A stretch of DNA of 41,788 nucleotides, taken from contig JBBPXY010000016.1 of NCBI GenBank assembly GCA_038200435.1, forward strand, positions 1 to 41,788, in the 5' to 3' direction. Source of the stretch: JBBPXY01 sp038200435. Its GTDB lineage: Bacteria > Actinomycetota > Thermoleophilia > Solirubrobacterales > Solirubrobacteraceae. Of this stretch, positions 15,666 to 23,363 are shown in pieces (position 1 is the stretch's first letter; each line of letters begins with the position of its first letter). A program made the position numbers and the translations under genes. The notes beneath the pieces are model-generated. The model was not told where the DNA came from, did no database searches, and saw only the letters and a list, made by a program, of their open reading frames with translations.

Positions 15666-15674
15666 CCCCGCCGC

Positions 15675-16637
15675 ATGACGCCCGAGCAGTCCCTAGCCGA
15701 GCGCCTTCTGAGTGGCGACAAGCGCGCCCTCGCACGCGGGATCACGCTCGTGGAGAACGACGATCCCGACGGGCGCGAGCTCGTACAGGAGGTCTACCCC
15801 AAGACCGGCCGCGCGGCCGTGGTCGGTTTCACGGGGGCCCCCGGCGTGGGCAAGTCGACCCTTCTCGGCGCGCTCACCAAGCTCGAGCGAGCCCGCGACC
15901 GGATCGTGGGCGTGCTGTCGATCGACCCGTCCTCCCCCTTCACCAAGGGCGCCTTGCTCGGCGACCGGATCCGGCTGACCGAGCACTTCCTCGATCCCGG
16001 CGTCTTCATCCGCTCGATGGCCAGCCGCGGGGCCCTGGGCGGCATGTCTGAGGCCGCGCTCCAAGCCGCCCTGCTGATGGACGCTTCAGGGCGCGACGTC
16101 GTCTACCTCGAGACGGTCGGCGTCGGTCAGGCCGAGGTCGACGTGATCAATCACGCCGACACTGTCGTGCTCGTGCTGATGCCCGGCTCGGGCGACTCGA
16201 TCCAGGCGCTGAAGGCCGGCGTGATGGAGATACCCGACGTGATCGTCGTCAACAAGGCCGACCATCCCCTCACGGACACCATGGTCCGCGAGGTCCGCGG
16301 AGTGCTTTCGCTCGGCCCGCAGAAGGGTTGGCGCGTGCCGATCGTCAAGACCGAGGCCGCGCACGGGCGCGGCGTCGAGGAGCTGCTCGAGCGCCTGGCC
16401 GAGCACCGCGCCTACATCGAGGGGGAGGGCACGCTGGCCGAGCGCCGTCGCCGGAACCTCATGAGCGAGGTGATCGGCATCGCAACGCACCGGATGCGCG
16501 GCGAGCTCGAAGCCTCGCTCGAGGAGGACGCCGACGTTCAGGCGCTGCTCGACGACGTAGTCGCCCGGCGCACCGACCCGGCCAGCGCGGCGGGGAAGAT
16601 CCTGGCTCGAGCGGCCGAGCGGCAGGCTCGCGCCTAG
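15675..16637 (+). CDS. meaB: MeaB/ArgK-type GTPase chaperone of B12-dependent acyl-CoA mutase
   Basis: A 320-residue G3E-type GTPase. The P-loop is GFTGAPGVGKSTLL, followed by SIDPSSPFTKGALLGDRIR, the switch region YLETVGVGQAEVDV, and the base-recognition motif NKAD. A C-terminal dimerisation arm completes the family's normal length. MeaB protects and reloads adenosylcobalamin-dependent mutases. Its likely clients are the mutase subunits encoded about 9-12 kb downstream. ATG 15675 sits 10 nt after TAGCGT; ATG 15648 would overlap the divergent acyltransferase. Its stop lies 7 nt from the stop of the convergent acyl-CoA dehydrogenase. Confidence 0.95.
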   Translation: MTPEQSLAERLLSGDKRALARGITLVENDDPDGRELVQEVYPKTGRAAVVGFTGAPGVGKSTLLGALTKLERARDRIVGVLSIDPSSPFTKGALLGDRIRLTEHFLDPGVFIRSMASRGALGGMSEAALQAALLMDASGRDVVYLETVGVGQAEVDVINHADTVVLVLMPGSGDSIQALKAGVMEIPDVIVVNKADHPLTDTMVREVRGVLSLGPQKGWRVPIVKTEAAHGRGVEELLERLAEHRAYIEGEGTLAERRRRNLMSEVIGIATHRMRGELEASLEEDADVQALLDDVVARRTDPASAAGKILARAAERQARA

Positions 16638-16644
16638 CCCCAGC

Positions 16645-17790
16645 TCAGACCCCCAGCGCCCGCGCGATCACCATGTGCTGCACCTCATCGGTGCCCTCGC
16701 CGATCGTGAGGATCTTGGCGTCGCGGTAGAAACGGCAGATCGGGTACTCCTCGATGTAGCCATAGCCGCCGTGGATCTGCACGCCTTCCTCGGCCGCGCG
16801 CACGGCCAGCCGGCCCGTCTTGAGCTTCGCCTGCGCGGCTGTCAGTGAGAAGTTGCGTTTCTGATCCTTCTCGAAGGCCGCCTTGTAGGTGAGCAGGCGC
16901 GCGGCCTCGAGCTCCGTCGCCATGTCGGCCAGCTTGGTCTGGATCGCCTGGAACTTGCCGATCGGCTGCCCGAACGCCTTGCGCTCGCGCGCGTAGGCGA
17001 GCGAGAGGTCGAGGGCGCCCTGCGCCAGGCCGACCCCCATCGCAGCCACACCAATACGGCCGATGTCGAGGATGTGGAGGAACTGCTTGAACCCCTGCCC
17101 GCGCGGACCGACGAGGTTCTCCTCGGGCACGCGGCAGTCGGTGAACGTGAGCGGCCGCGTGTCCGACGCGTTCCACCCCATCTTGCGGTAGGGCTCGCCC
17201 TGCTCGTAGCCGGGCGTGCCGTTCGGGACGAGGATGTTCGAGATCTCCCTGCGGCCGTTCTCACCGCCCGTCACGGCCGTGACCACGACCGACCCCGACA
17301 CGTCAGTCCCCGCGTTGGTGATGAACTGCTTGGCGCCGTCGATCACCCACTCGCCTCCGTCGGGCCGCGCGCGCGTCTGGGTGTTGCCGGCGTCTGAGCC
17401 CGCCTCGGGCTCGGTCAGCCCGAACGCCCCGAGCTTCTGCCCCGAGCACAGCTGCGGCAACCATTCCTGCTTCTGCTCCTCCGAGCCGAAGACGTAGATC
17501 GGCTGCGTGCCGAGCGAGGTGTGCGCGCACATGGTGATCGCGACGGACGAGTCGACGCGCGCGAGCTCCTCCACAGCGATCGCGTACGCCAGCGAGTCAC
17601 CACCGCCTCCGCCGTACTCCTCGGGGAAGGGGACGCCCATCAGCCCGAGCTCCCCGAGCTGGCGCACGATGTCGTAGGGGAAGGCCTTGGTGCGGTCGAG
17701 CTCCTCCGCCACGGGCGCGACTTCGCCCTGGGCGAAGTCGCGGACGGTCGAGCGGATGAGCTTGTGGTCGTCGGAGAGATCGAAGTTCAT
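16645..17790 (-). CDS. acyl-CoA dehydrogenase
   Basis: A 381-residue FAD-dependent acyl-CoA dehydrogenase with all three domains. These are an N-terminal helical domain (DLSDDHKLIRSTVRDFA), the central beta domain with GAFGLTEPEAGSDAGNT and KQFITNAG, and the C-terminal helical domain with AYARERKAFGQPI and IHGGYGYIEEYP. The likely catalytic base is Glu365 in EGTDEVQ. It oxidises a short or branched acyl-CoA to the enoyl-CoA and passes electrons to ETF, whose genes are in this window. Exact chain length cannot be read. The start ATG 17790 gives the family's usual N-terminus; the longer open frame is not needed. Confidence 0.95.
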   Translation of the reverse strand: MNFDLSDDHKLIRSTVRDFAQGEVAPVAEELDRTKAFPYDIVRQLGELGLMGVPFPEEYGGGGGDSLAYAIAVEELARVDSSVAITMCAHTSLGTQPIYVFGSEEQKQEWLPQLCSGQKLGAFGLTEPEAGSDAGNTQTRARPDGGEWVIDGAKQFITNAGTDVSGSVVVTAVTGGENGRREISNILVPNGTPGYEQGEPYRKMGWNASDTRPLTFTDCRVPEENLVGPRGQGFKQFLHILDIGRIGVAAMGVGLAQGALDLSLAYARERKAFGQPIGKFQAIQTKLADMATELEAARLLTYKAAFEKDQKRNFSLTAAQAKLKTGRLAVRAAEEGVQIHGGYGYIEEYPICRFYRDAKILTIGEGTDEVQHMVIARALGV

Positions 17791-17980
17791 GCGCCCGATT
17801 CTCACACGCCGAGGCAGGTGAGGGCGGTGGGCCCGGCGAAAGCTGGCGCATCGTGCCTTCCAAGTCAGCGCCCATGTACTCGAGCTGGCTCTCTCCGGCC
17901 TACGACGCGTCGTCGCGTGCACGCACCCGGTTGCGCGCCTCAGCCTGGCGTCGCATCCTCGTCCGGCTCCGAGTGACTCG

Positions 17981-18175
17981 ATGACCGACGTCCTGCAGGA
18001 AGCCGGCGAGCTTCACCGCGCTCTCCAGCCGCTCGAGGACCGCGCTCGCGCGTTGGCGGGCGAGGTGACGCCCGGCGACCCCGATCGCGAGGCCGTGGGA
18101 AAGCTCCTCGCCGCCCTCTCCGCTGCTACCGAGGCGGCCTTCGCACTCGGCAACCGGCAGGACCCGACGGGCTGA
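17981..18175 (+). CDS. small helical hypothetical protein
   Basis: A 64-residue protein (MTDVLQEAGELHRALQPLED at the N-terminus), predicted largely helical with charged heptad-like segments and no cysteine or membrane segment. Codon third positions are GC-rich like its neighbours. Its TGA at 18173-18175 overlaps the probable beginning of the SCP2-like ORF in the -1 frame. The two may be coupled or joined by frameshifting. The 190-nt region before it shows only a perfect 12-bp palindrome, ACGACGCGTCGT, at 17902-17913. Confidence 0.55.
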   Translation: MTDVLQEAGELHRALQPLEDRARALAGEVTPGDPDREAVGKLLAALSAATEAAFALGNRQDPTG

Positions 18176-18582
18176 TTTCCAGCTCGGAGCCAGCGGTCCG
18201 GCTCGGCCGGCTGGCTGAGGGCGGCATCGCGCCGAGCCTGTTTGCCCTCGTTGAGCGAGGGGCGCGGCTGCGGCCTGCGCTGGCGGGCGGCCTGCGGGGC
18301 GAGGTCGAGCTCCGCTTCGCGGAGGTCGAGGTGCCGGTCACCGTCTCCTTCGAGGAGGGCGAGATCATGGTCGAGGACGGGCCGGCGCCTGCGGCCGCGC
18401 TCGTCGTCACCGGGCGGCTCGCCGACGTGGTCCTGCTCACGTCGGTGCCTCTCGTGCGCGGAGTGCCCCGCCCGACGAACGCGCGTGGCCGTCGCGCACT
18501 CAAGCGCCTCGCGGACAAGAGCGTGCGCATGGACGGCTCTCGGGTGCTGGGGCGCCGGCTGCTCGAGCTACTGAGCGTCTGA
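18175..18582 (+). CDS. SCP2-like small protein with no canonical start codon
   Basis: An open frame of about 135 codons with coding-like GC3 from 18172 onward. It encodes a beta-rich pattern (GEVELRFAEVEVPVTVSFEEG, then AALVVTGRLADVVLL, ending MDGSRVLGRRLLELL) reminiscent of SCP2 sterol-carrier domains. No ATG, GTG or TTG opens it before GTG 18331, which would remove half the domain. ATT 18175 (TGATT, like a TGATG overlap) or CTG 18172 would couple it to the upstream ORF; alternatively the two genes are joined by a -1 frameshift. The 3' end overlaps convergent pepA by 15 nt. Family assignment is tentative. Confidence 0.5.
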   Translation: MSSSEPAVRLGRLAEGGIAPSLFALVERGARLRPALAGGLRGEVELRFAEVEVPVTVSFEEGEIMVEDGPAPAAALVVTGRLADVVLLTSVPLVRGVPRPTNARGRRALKRLADKSVRMDGSRVLGRRLLELLSV

Positions 18583-20019
18583 GGCGGCCGCCGCGGCGAG
18601 CTCGACCAGCAGCCGCACGCCGAACCCGGTCCCACCCTTGCTCGCATATGCACGGCCCGAGTCCCACGCCGTGCCGGCAATGTCGAGGTGGGCCCACGGC
18701 ACGTCGCCGACGAAGCGCTTGAGGAACTCGGCGGCAGTGGCCGACCCCGCGTTGCGGGACTCGCCCGCGTTGACGATGTCCGCGTAGCGTCCCTTGATCA
18801 TCTCGGCGAACTCGGGGTGCAGGGGCATGCGCCACACGTCGTCTCCACTGCGATCGGCCGCGGCCTGGACCTGGGCCGCCCACGGGTCGTCGTTGGCCAT
18901 GAGGCCGGCGTAGGTCGAGCCCAGGGCAACGAGGATCGCGCCCGTAAGCGTGGCCAGGTCGACGAGGCGCTCGGCGCCCTGCCCCTTGGCGTAGTGCAGG
19001 CAGTCGGCCAGCACCATGCGGCCTTCGGCGTCGGTGTTGTTGACCTCGATCGTCACACCGTTGGCCGCGCGGACGATGTCGCCCGGCTTCATCGAGCGGC
19101 CGCTCGGCATGTTCTCCGTCGCGCCGATCACGGCGATCACCCGCACGGGCAGGCCGAGCTCGGCGATGGCGCCCATCGACTCGAGCACCGCCGCCCCGCC
19201 CGACATGTCGAACTTCATCTCGTGCATCTTGGCCGAGGGCTTGATCGAGATGCCGCCGGAATCGAAGGTGACGGCCTTGCCGACGAAGCCAAGCAGCGGC
19301 CCAGTGACGGCGGGCCCCTCGTAGCGCAGGGCGATCAGCTTCGGCTCCTCGTAGGAGCCCTGCGCGACGGCCGCGAACGCGCCCATGCCTCCGGCGAGCA
19401 GCTCGTCGCGGCCGAGCACCTCGACCGAGAGCGTCTCGTGCTCGCCCGCGAGCGCCTCGGCGCGCTCGGCGAGCGCCGTCGGGGTCATATCGTTGCTTGG
19501 AGTGTTCTGCAGGTCGCGCGCCCGGTTCTGCGCGGTGGCGATGACGGCCGCTCGCGCCACGGGGGCAGCCACGTCGTCGTGGGCGGACACGATCAGGGTT
19601 TCGACGGTCTTCTCGTCCTCACCGCTCGAGGCGAGGTAGCGATCGAAGCGGTAGGAGTGCAGCAGAGTGCCCTCGACGAGGCCGGAGACCTCGGCGTCGC
19701 CGGCGCCATGGGGAACCTCCCAGCACAAGACTCGAGCGCCGAGATCCCGCGCCCGGCCGTGCGCGACGGCCGCGACCACCCGTGCTCGCTCCGGCGTGAA
19801 GTCGTCGCGATCGCCCAGCCCGACAAGGATCCAGCGCTTGCCCTCGGCGTGGGCCAAGGCGAGCTTCTTGTAGGTGGCGCGAGCCTCGCCGGAGTCGACG
19901 AGCGTCTGCAGGTCACCACCGGGAACGTCGTGGGCGACTCCCTTGCCGGTGAAGAGGCCGATCACCACGGTGTCGGCGTTCGTGCTCGCGGGCGGGTCGG
20001 TGGTGGCCTCGACTTGCAC
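18568..20019 (-). CDS. pepA: leucyl aminopeptidase (M17 family)
   Basis: A 483-residue cytosolic M17 aminopeptidase that removes N-terminal residues from peptides using two divalent metals. The C-terminal catalytic domain has GKAVTFDSGGISIKP, FDMSGGAAVLESM, the metal-binding signature NTDAEGRM at about residues 327-334, and VDLATLTGAILVALG. The N-terminal domain is the usual macro-like regulatory fold. The GTG at 20019 is chosen because a TAATCT box lies 8 nt upstream; the frame remains open to 20184 but that overlaps the thiolase gene. It is divergent from the thiolase. Confidence 0.94.
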   Translation of the reverse strand: MQVEATTDPPASTNADTVVIGLFTGKGVAHDVPGGDLQTLVDSGEARATYKKLALAHAEGKRWILVGLGDRDDFTPERARVVAAVAHGRARDLGARVLCWEVPHGAGDAEVSGLVEGTLLHSYRFDRYLASSGEDEKTVETLIVSAHDDVAAPVARAAVIATAQNRARDLQNTPSNDMTPTALAERAEALAGEHETLSVEVLGRDELLAGGMGAFAAVAQGSYEEPKLIALRYEGPAVTGPLLGFVGKAVTFDSGGISIKPSAKMHEMKFDMSGGAAVLESMGAIAELGLPVRVIAVIGATENMPSGRSMKPGDIVRAANGVTIEVNNTDAEGRMVLADCLHYAKGQGAERLVDLATLTGAILVALGSTYAGLMANDDPWAAQVQAAADRSGDDVWRMPLHPEFAEMIKGRYADIVNAGESRNAGSATAAEFLKRFVGDVPWAHLDIAGTAWDSGRAYASKGGTGFGVRLLVELAAAAASDAQ

Positions 20020-20027
20020 GGGCGAGC

Positions 20028-20033
20028 AGATTA
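20028..20033 (-). promoter_or_regulatory. -10 box TAATCT of pepA, leaderless
   Basis: Minus-strand TAATCT is followed by 8 nt and then the GTG start at 20019. No Shine-Dalgarno sequence is present. Confidence 0.5.
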
Positions 20034-20083
20034 GCCCCCGGTACCATTGGCGCCTGTCCCGACCAAGGAGTTGAGCCGCACCG

Positions 20084-21268
20084 ATGCCCAAGACCGTGAT
20101 CCTCTCGAGTGCCCGCACCCCCGTCGGCAAGATGGGCGGAGGCCTCGCCTCGCTCGACGCGGTCGAGCTGGGCGGCCACGCCATCCAGAGCGCGCTCGAG
20201 CGGGCCGAGGTAGCGCCGGAGCAGGTCGATCATGTCGTCATGGGCCAGGTGCTGCAGGCCGGCGCCGGCCAGGTGCCCTCGCGCCAGGCCCAGATCAAGG
20301 GCGGCATCCCGAAGGAGGTCTCCTCGGAGACCATCAACAAGGTCTGCGCCTCGGGCGTGCGCGCCGTGGGCATCCTTGACGCGGCGATCCGCGCCGGAGA
20401 CGTCGAGGTTGGCGTGGGCGGCGGCATGGAGTCGATGTCGAAGGCCCCCTACCTGCTGCCGAACGCGCGCTTCGGGTTTCGCATGGGCGACGTCAAGGCC
20501 CTCGACGCGATGACCCACGACGGCCTCACCAACCCCTTCACCGGCAAGCAGATGGCGCCCGAGGCCTCCGAGGTCGCCGCCGAGCTCGAGATGACCCGCG
20601 CCGATATGGACAAGTGGGCGCTGCGCTCACACGAGCTCTGGGCCAAGGCCACCGACGAAGGCCGCCTCGGTGAGGACATCGTCCCGGTGACCGTCAAGGG
20701 CCGCAAGGGCGACACCATAGTGACCGAGGACGAGGCCCCGCGTCGCGACACGACGCTCGAGACGCTCTCCAAGCTCAAGCCGATCGGCTCGCCCGACGGC
20801 ACCCACACGGCGGGCAACTCGCCCGGAGTCAACGACGGCGCCGGTGCCCTGGTGCTCGCGTCCGACGAGTGGGCGCGCGAGAACGGCAAGGAGATCCTCG
20901 CGACGGTGGTCGCGCAGGCCCAGATCGCCGACGACTACGCCTACCTCGCACGCACGCCCGCGCGCGCAGCCGAGAAGGCACTCGAGAAGGCCGGCCTGAA
21001 GGCCGAGGACATCGACCTCTGGGAGATCAACGAGGCCTTTGCCTCGGTGACGCTCAACTCCATCCGCATGCTCGGCATCGACGCGGACAAGGTCAACGTC
21101 AACGGCGGCGCCGTGGCGATCGGGCACCCGATCGGGGCCTCGGGCGCACGCATCATCGGCGCGCTCGTCAGCGAGCTGCGCCGGCGCGGCGGCGGCCTCG
21201 GTTGCGCCGCGATCTGCTCGGGCGGCGGTCAGGGCGACGCGGTCATCGTGGACGTGCCGAAGGGCTAG
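20084..21268 (+). CDS. acetyl-CoA C-acetyltransferase (thiolase II)
   Basis: A 394-residue thiolase. The acyl-accepting cysteine lies in NKVCASGVRAVG, and the C-terminal base pair in GHPIGASGARI (His) and CSGGGQGDAVI (Cys). It interconverts two acetyl-CoA with acetoacetyl-CoA plus CoA, acting at the last step of short-chain beta-oxidation or in synthesis. ATG 20084 follows an AAGGAG at 20065-20070, a somewhat long spacing. A TACCAT at 20042-20047 could be its -10. With the acyl-CoA dehydrogenases and ETF it supports an acyl-CoA degradation role. Confidence 0.95.
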   Translation: MPKTVILSSARTPVGKMGGGLASLDAVELGGHAIQSALERAEVAPEQVDHVVMGQVLQAGAGQVPSRQAQIKGGIPKEVSSETINKVCASGVRAVGILDAAIRAGDVEVGVGGGMESMSKAPYLLPNARFGFRMGDVKALDAMTHDGLTNPFTGKQMAPEASEVAAELEMTRADMDKWALRSHELWAKATDEGRLGEDIVPVTVKGRKGDTIVTEDEAPRRDTTLETLSKLKPIGSPDGTHTAGNSPGVNDGAGALVLASDEWARENGKEILATVVAQAQIADDYAYLARTPARAAEKALEKAGLKAEDIDLWEINEAFASVTLNSIRMLGIDADKVNVNGGAVAIGHPIGASGARIIGALVSELRRRGGGLGCAAICSGGGQGDAVIVDVPKG

Positions 21269-21294
21269 AGGAACCGCGCTCTCCCGTCGTTCAT

Positions 21295-21422
21295 GTGGAC
21301 AGGTCTGGGGAAGGGGTGTCCTCAACTGTCCACGGCGACGGGCCGGACGGCTCCGTGGACAGAAGAGGACGCTATGCGGCCTGAACTGTCCACAGCCGTC
21401 GGGTGACGACCCGCGTGGACAG
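21295..21422. repeat. alternating inverted/direct repeats with exact 60-bp period
   Basis: GTGGACAG occurs at 21295, 21355 and 21415, and its complement CTGTCCAC at 21326 and 21386, so both series have exactly 60-bp spacing. The last two direct copies extend to the 18-mer GTGGACAGAAGAGGACGC. The first inverted copy (21316-21333) is its near-complement. Neighbouring copies can form mutually exclusive 8-bp hairpins. The block fills the gap between the thiolase and HAD genes. It is not a CRISPR array: spacing and orientation are wrong and no cas genes are present. Confidence 0.8.
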
Positions 21423-21441
21423 AAGAGGACGCCCTTACTCG

Positions 21442-22251
21442 ATGATCGGAGAACCAACCACGCCACCCACCCCCCAGGCCGCCGCCTTCTTCGATCTCGA
21501 TCGCACGCTCATGGCGGGCTCGTCGGCGTTCCAGTTCGGCCGTGCGGCCTATCAGCACGGGCTGATCAGCCGCCGCCAACTCGCCTCGGACGCGATGGCC
21601 AACATCCGCTTTCGTCTCCACGGGTCGACCGACGAAGCCACGGACGAACTAAGAGACCGCATCGCGCAAGCCATTCAGGGCGTGCGGGTGCGAGACCTTC
21701 AGCGGCTGGGACCCGACGTCCTCGCTGGCGTCCTTCCTCGCGTCTATCCGCAGATGCTGAAAGTCGCCTACGACCACCAGGACGCGGGGCGCCGCGTCTA
21801 CATCTGCACGGCGGCCTCGCAGGAGCTGGCCGACCTGATCGCGCGCGTCCTCGTCTTCGATCGGGGCATCGGGTCGCGCTCGGAGATTCGCGACGGCGTC
21901 TACACGGGTCGCCCCGAGGGACCGTTCACCTATCGGGAGGGCAAGGCCGAGGCGATCCGCGAGCTGGCCGAGACGGAAGGCATCGACCTCGCTGCCTCCT
22001 ACGCCTATTCCGACTCGGAGTCCGACCTGCCGATGCTGCGCGCGGTCGGCCATCCCGTCGTGGTCAACCCCGACGCCGAGCTCACGCGCATCGCCCTCGA
22101 GGAGGGCTGGCCCTCGCTGCGCTTTGACCGCCTCCGCAGCCGCCTGCGCTTCGCTGCCACGGCCGCGGCTGCCACCGCCGCCGGAGGGGTGGGCAGCGTC
22201 ATCGTCGTGCGCCGTCGAGCGAAGCGCATACCGCGGCTCAGTCGCGCGTGA
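21442..22251 (+). CDS. HAD-IB family phosphatase (SerB-like), membrane-anchored C-terminus
   Basis: A 269-residue HAD superfamily subclass IB hydrolase. Motif I is AAFFDLDRTLM (nucleophile Asp in DLDRT), motif II is in VYICTAASQEL, and motif III/IV is YAYSDSESDLPMLRAVGHPVVVNPD. Such proteins are annotated phosphoserine phosphatase-like, but in actinobacteria many act on lipid or other phosphomonoesters. A small-residue hydrophobic stretch near residues 232-255 followed by RRRAKR suggests a C-terminal membrane anchor. ATG 21442 excludes the 60-bp repeat block; GTG 21403 would include it. It overlaps the next gene by GTGA. Confidence 0.9.
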   Translation: MIGEPTTPPTPQAAAFFDLDRTLMAGSSAFQFGRAAYQHGLISRRQLASDAMANIRFRLHGSTDEATDELRDRIAQAIQGVRVRDLQRLGPDVLAGVLPRVYPQMLKVAYDHQDAGRRVYICTAASQELADLIARVLVFDRGIGSRSEIRDGVYTGRPEGPFTYREGKAEAIRELAETEGIDLAASYAYSDSESDLPMLRAVGHPVVVNPDAELTRIALEEGWPSLRFDRLRSRLRFAATAAAATAAGGVGSVIVVRRRAKRIPRLSRA

Positions 22252-23363
22252 GCTGCGAGCTCTCCTCCGAGCAGCGCGAGATCCGCGACCTCGCACGGCG
22301 GTTCGCCGACGAGGTCGTCGCTCCGCAGGCGGGGGAATGGGACCGAGAGCACCGCTTCCCGAAGGAGGTGTTAGCCCAACTCGGCGAGCTCGGGCTGCTC
22401 GGCGTCTGCGTACCCGAGGAGCTGGGAGGCGCCGGCGCCGACTTCTTCTCCTACGTGCTCGCGCTCGAGGAGCTCTCGCGAGGCGATGCGGGCTTGGGAG
22501 TCACCGTCGCGGTCCACACGAGCGCCGGGACCTTGCCGATCGTTCGCCACGGCACGTCCGAGCAGGCGCAGCGGCTCGTGCCGCCGCTCGCCCAGGGCCA
22601 CGAGCTCGCGGCCTTCGCCCTCACCGAGCCCGAGGCCGGCTCCGACGCCGCGGCGCTGCGCACCCGGCACGCGGACGGTCGCATCACCGGGACCAAGCAG
22701 TGGATCACCAACGGCTCCCACGCCCACGTGTTCACCGTCTTCGCGCGCGACGATGACGGCGTCTCGGCCTTCCTCGTCCGGCGCGGCGCCGACGGGTTCC
22801 GTGTCACCCGCGAGGAGGAGAAGCTGGGGCTCAACTCGTCGAGCACCGCCGATCTCGCGCTCGAGGAGACGCCGGGCGAGCTGCTCGGCTCACCGGGTGA
22901 GGGCATGCGCATCGCGCTCTCGACGCTCGACGGCGGGCGCATCGGCATCGCCGCGCAAGCGGTCGGCATCGCCCAGGCGGCGCTCGACCTCGCCGCGAAC
23001 TACGCGAAGGAACGCCAGGCCTTCGGGGCGCCGATCGCCCGCCTCCAGGCGATTCAGCAGAAGCTCGCCGACATGCAGACCGAGATCGAAGCAGCCCGCG
23101 CGCTCACCTGGCGCGCGGCGCGCCTCAAGGACGCCGGCCATCCGCATACGGTCGAGGGCGCCCAGGCCAAGCTCTTCGCCTCGGCCGTGGCGCGACGCCA
23201 GACCGGTGAGGCGATCCAAGTGCTCGGCGGCTACGGGTACACGAAGGAGTTCCCGGCCGAGCGCTACTACCGCGACGCGAAGGTCACCGAGATCTACGAG
23301 GGGACGAGCGAGATCCAGCGGCTCGTGATCGCACGGGCGCTGCTGGGCGAGGCGGCGCGGTGA
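22248..23363 (+). CDS. acyl-CoA dehydrogenase
   Basis: A 371-residue FAD-dependent acyl-CoA dehydrogenase, paralogous to the one at 16645. It has LAAFALTEPEAGSDAAAL and TKQWITNGSH for flavin and substrate binding, NYAKERQAFGAPIARLQAIQQKLADM, and LGGYGYTKEFPAERYYRDAK. The catalytic base is probably Glu351 in YEGTSEIQ. It begins with a GTG inside the HAD stop (GTGA) and ends in GTGA with the transporter gene, so HAD, dehydrogenase and transporter form one translationally coupled unit. Electrons would go to EtfAB encoded downstream. Substrate is likely a short or branched acyl-CoA. Confidence 0.95.
   Translation: MSCELSSEQREIRDLARRFADEVVAPQAGEWDREHRFPKEVLAQLGELGLLGVCVPEELGGAGADFFSYVLALEELSRGDAGLGVTVAVHTSAGTLPIVRHGTSEQAQRLVPPLAQGHELAAFALTEPEAGSDAAALRTRHADGRITGTKQWITNGSHAHVFTVFARDDDGVSAFLVRRGADGFRVTREEEKLGLNSSSTADLALEETPGELLGSPGEGMRIALSTLDGGRIGIAAQAVGIAQAALDLAANYAKERQAFGAPIARLQAIQQKLADMQTEIEAARALTWRAARLKDAGHPHTVEGAQAKLFASAVARRQTGEAIQVLGGYGYTKEFPAERYYRDAKVTEIYEGTSEIQRLVIARALLGEAAR

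Noticed and set aside
17902..17913. 12-bp perfect palindrome ACGACGCGTCGT as an operator
   Set aside because: Composed of CG-rich dinucleotides likely by chance at this GC content, and not placed against a recognisable promoter.
21295..21422. CRISPR array
   Set aside because: Repeats alternate in orientation, the shared core is only 8-18 bp and no cas gene is present.
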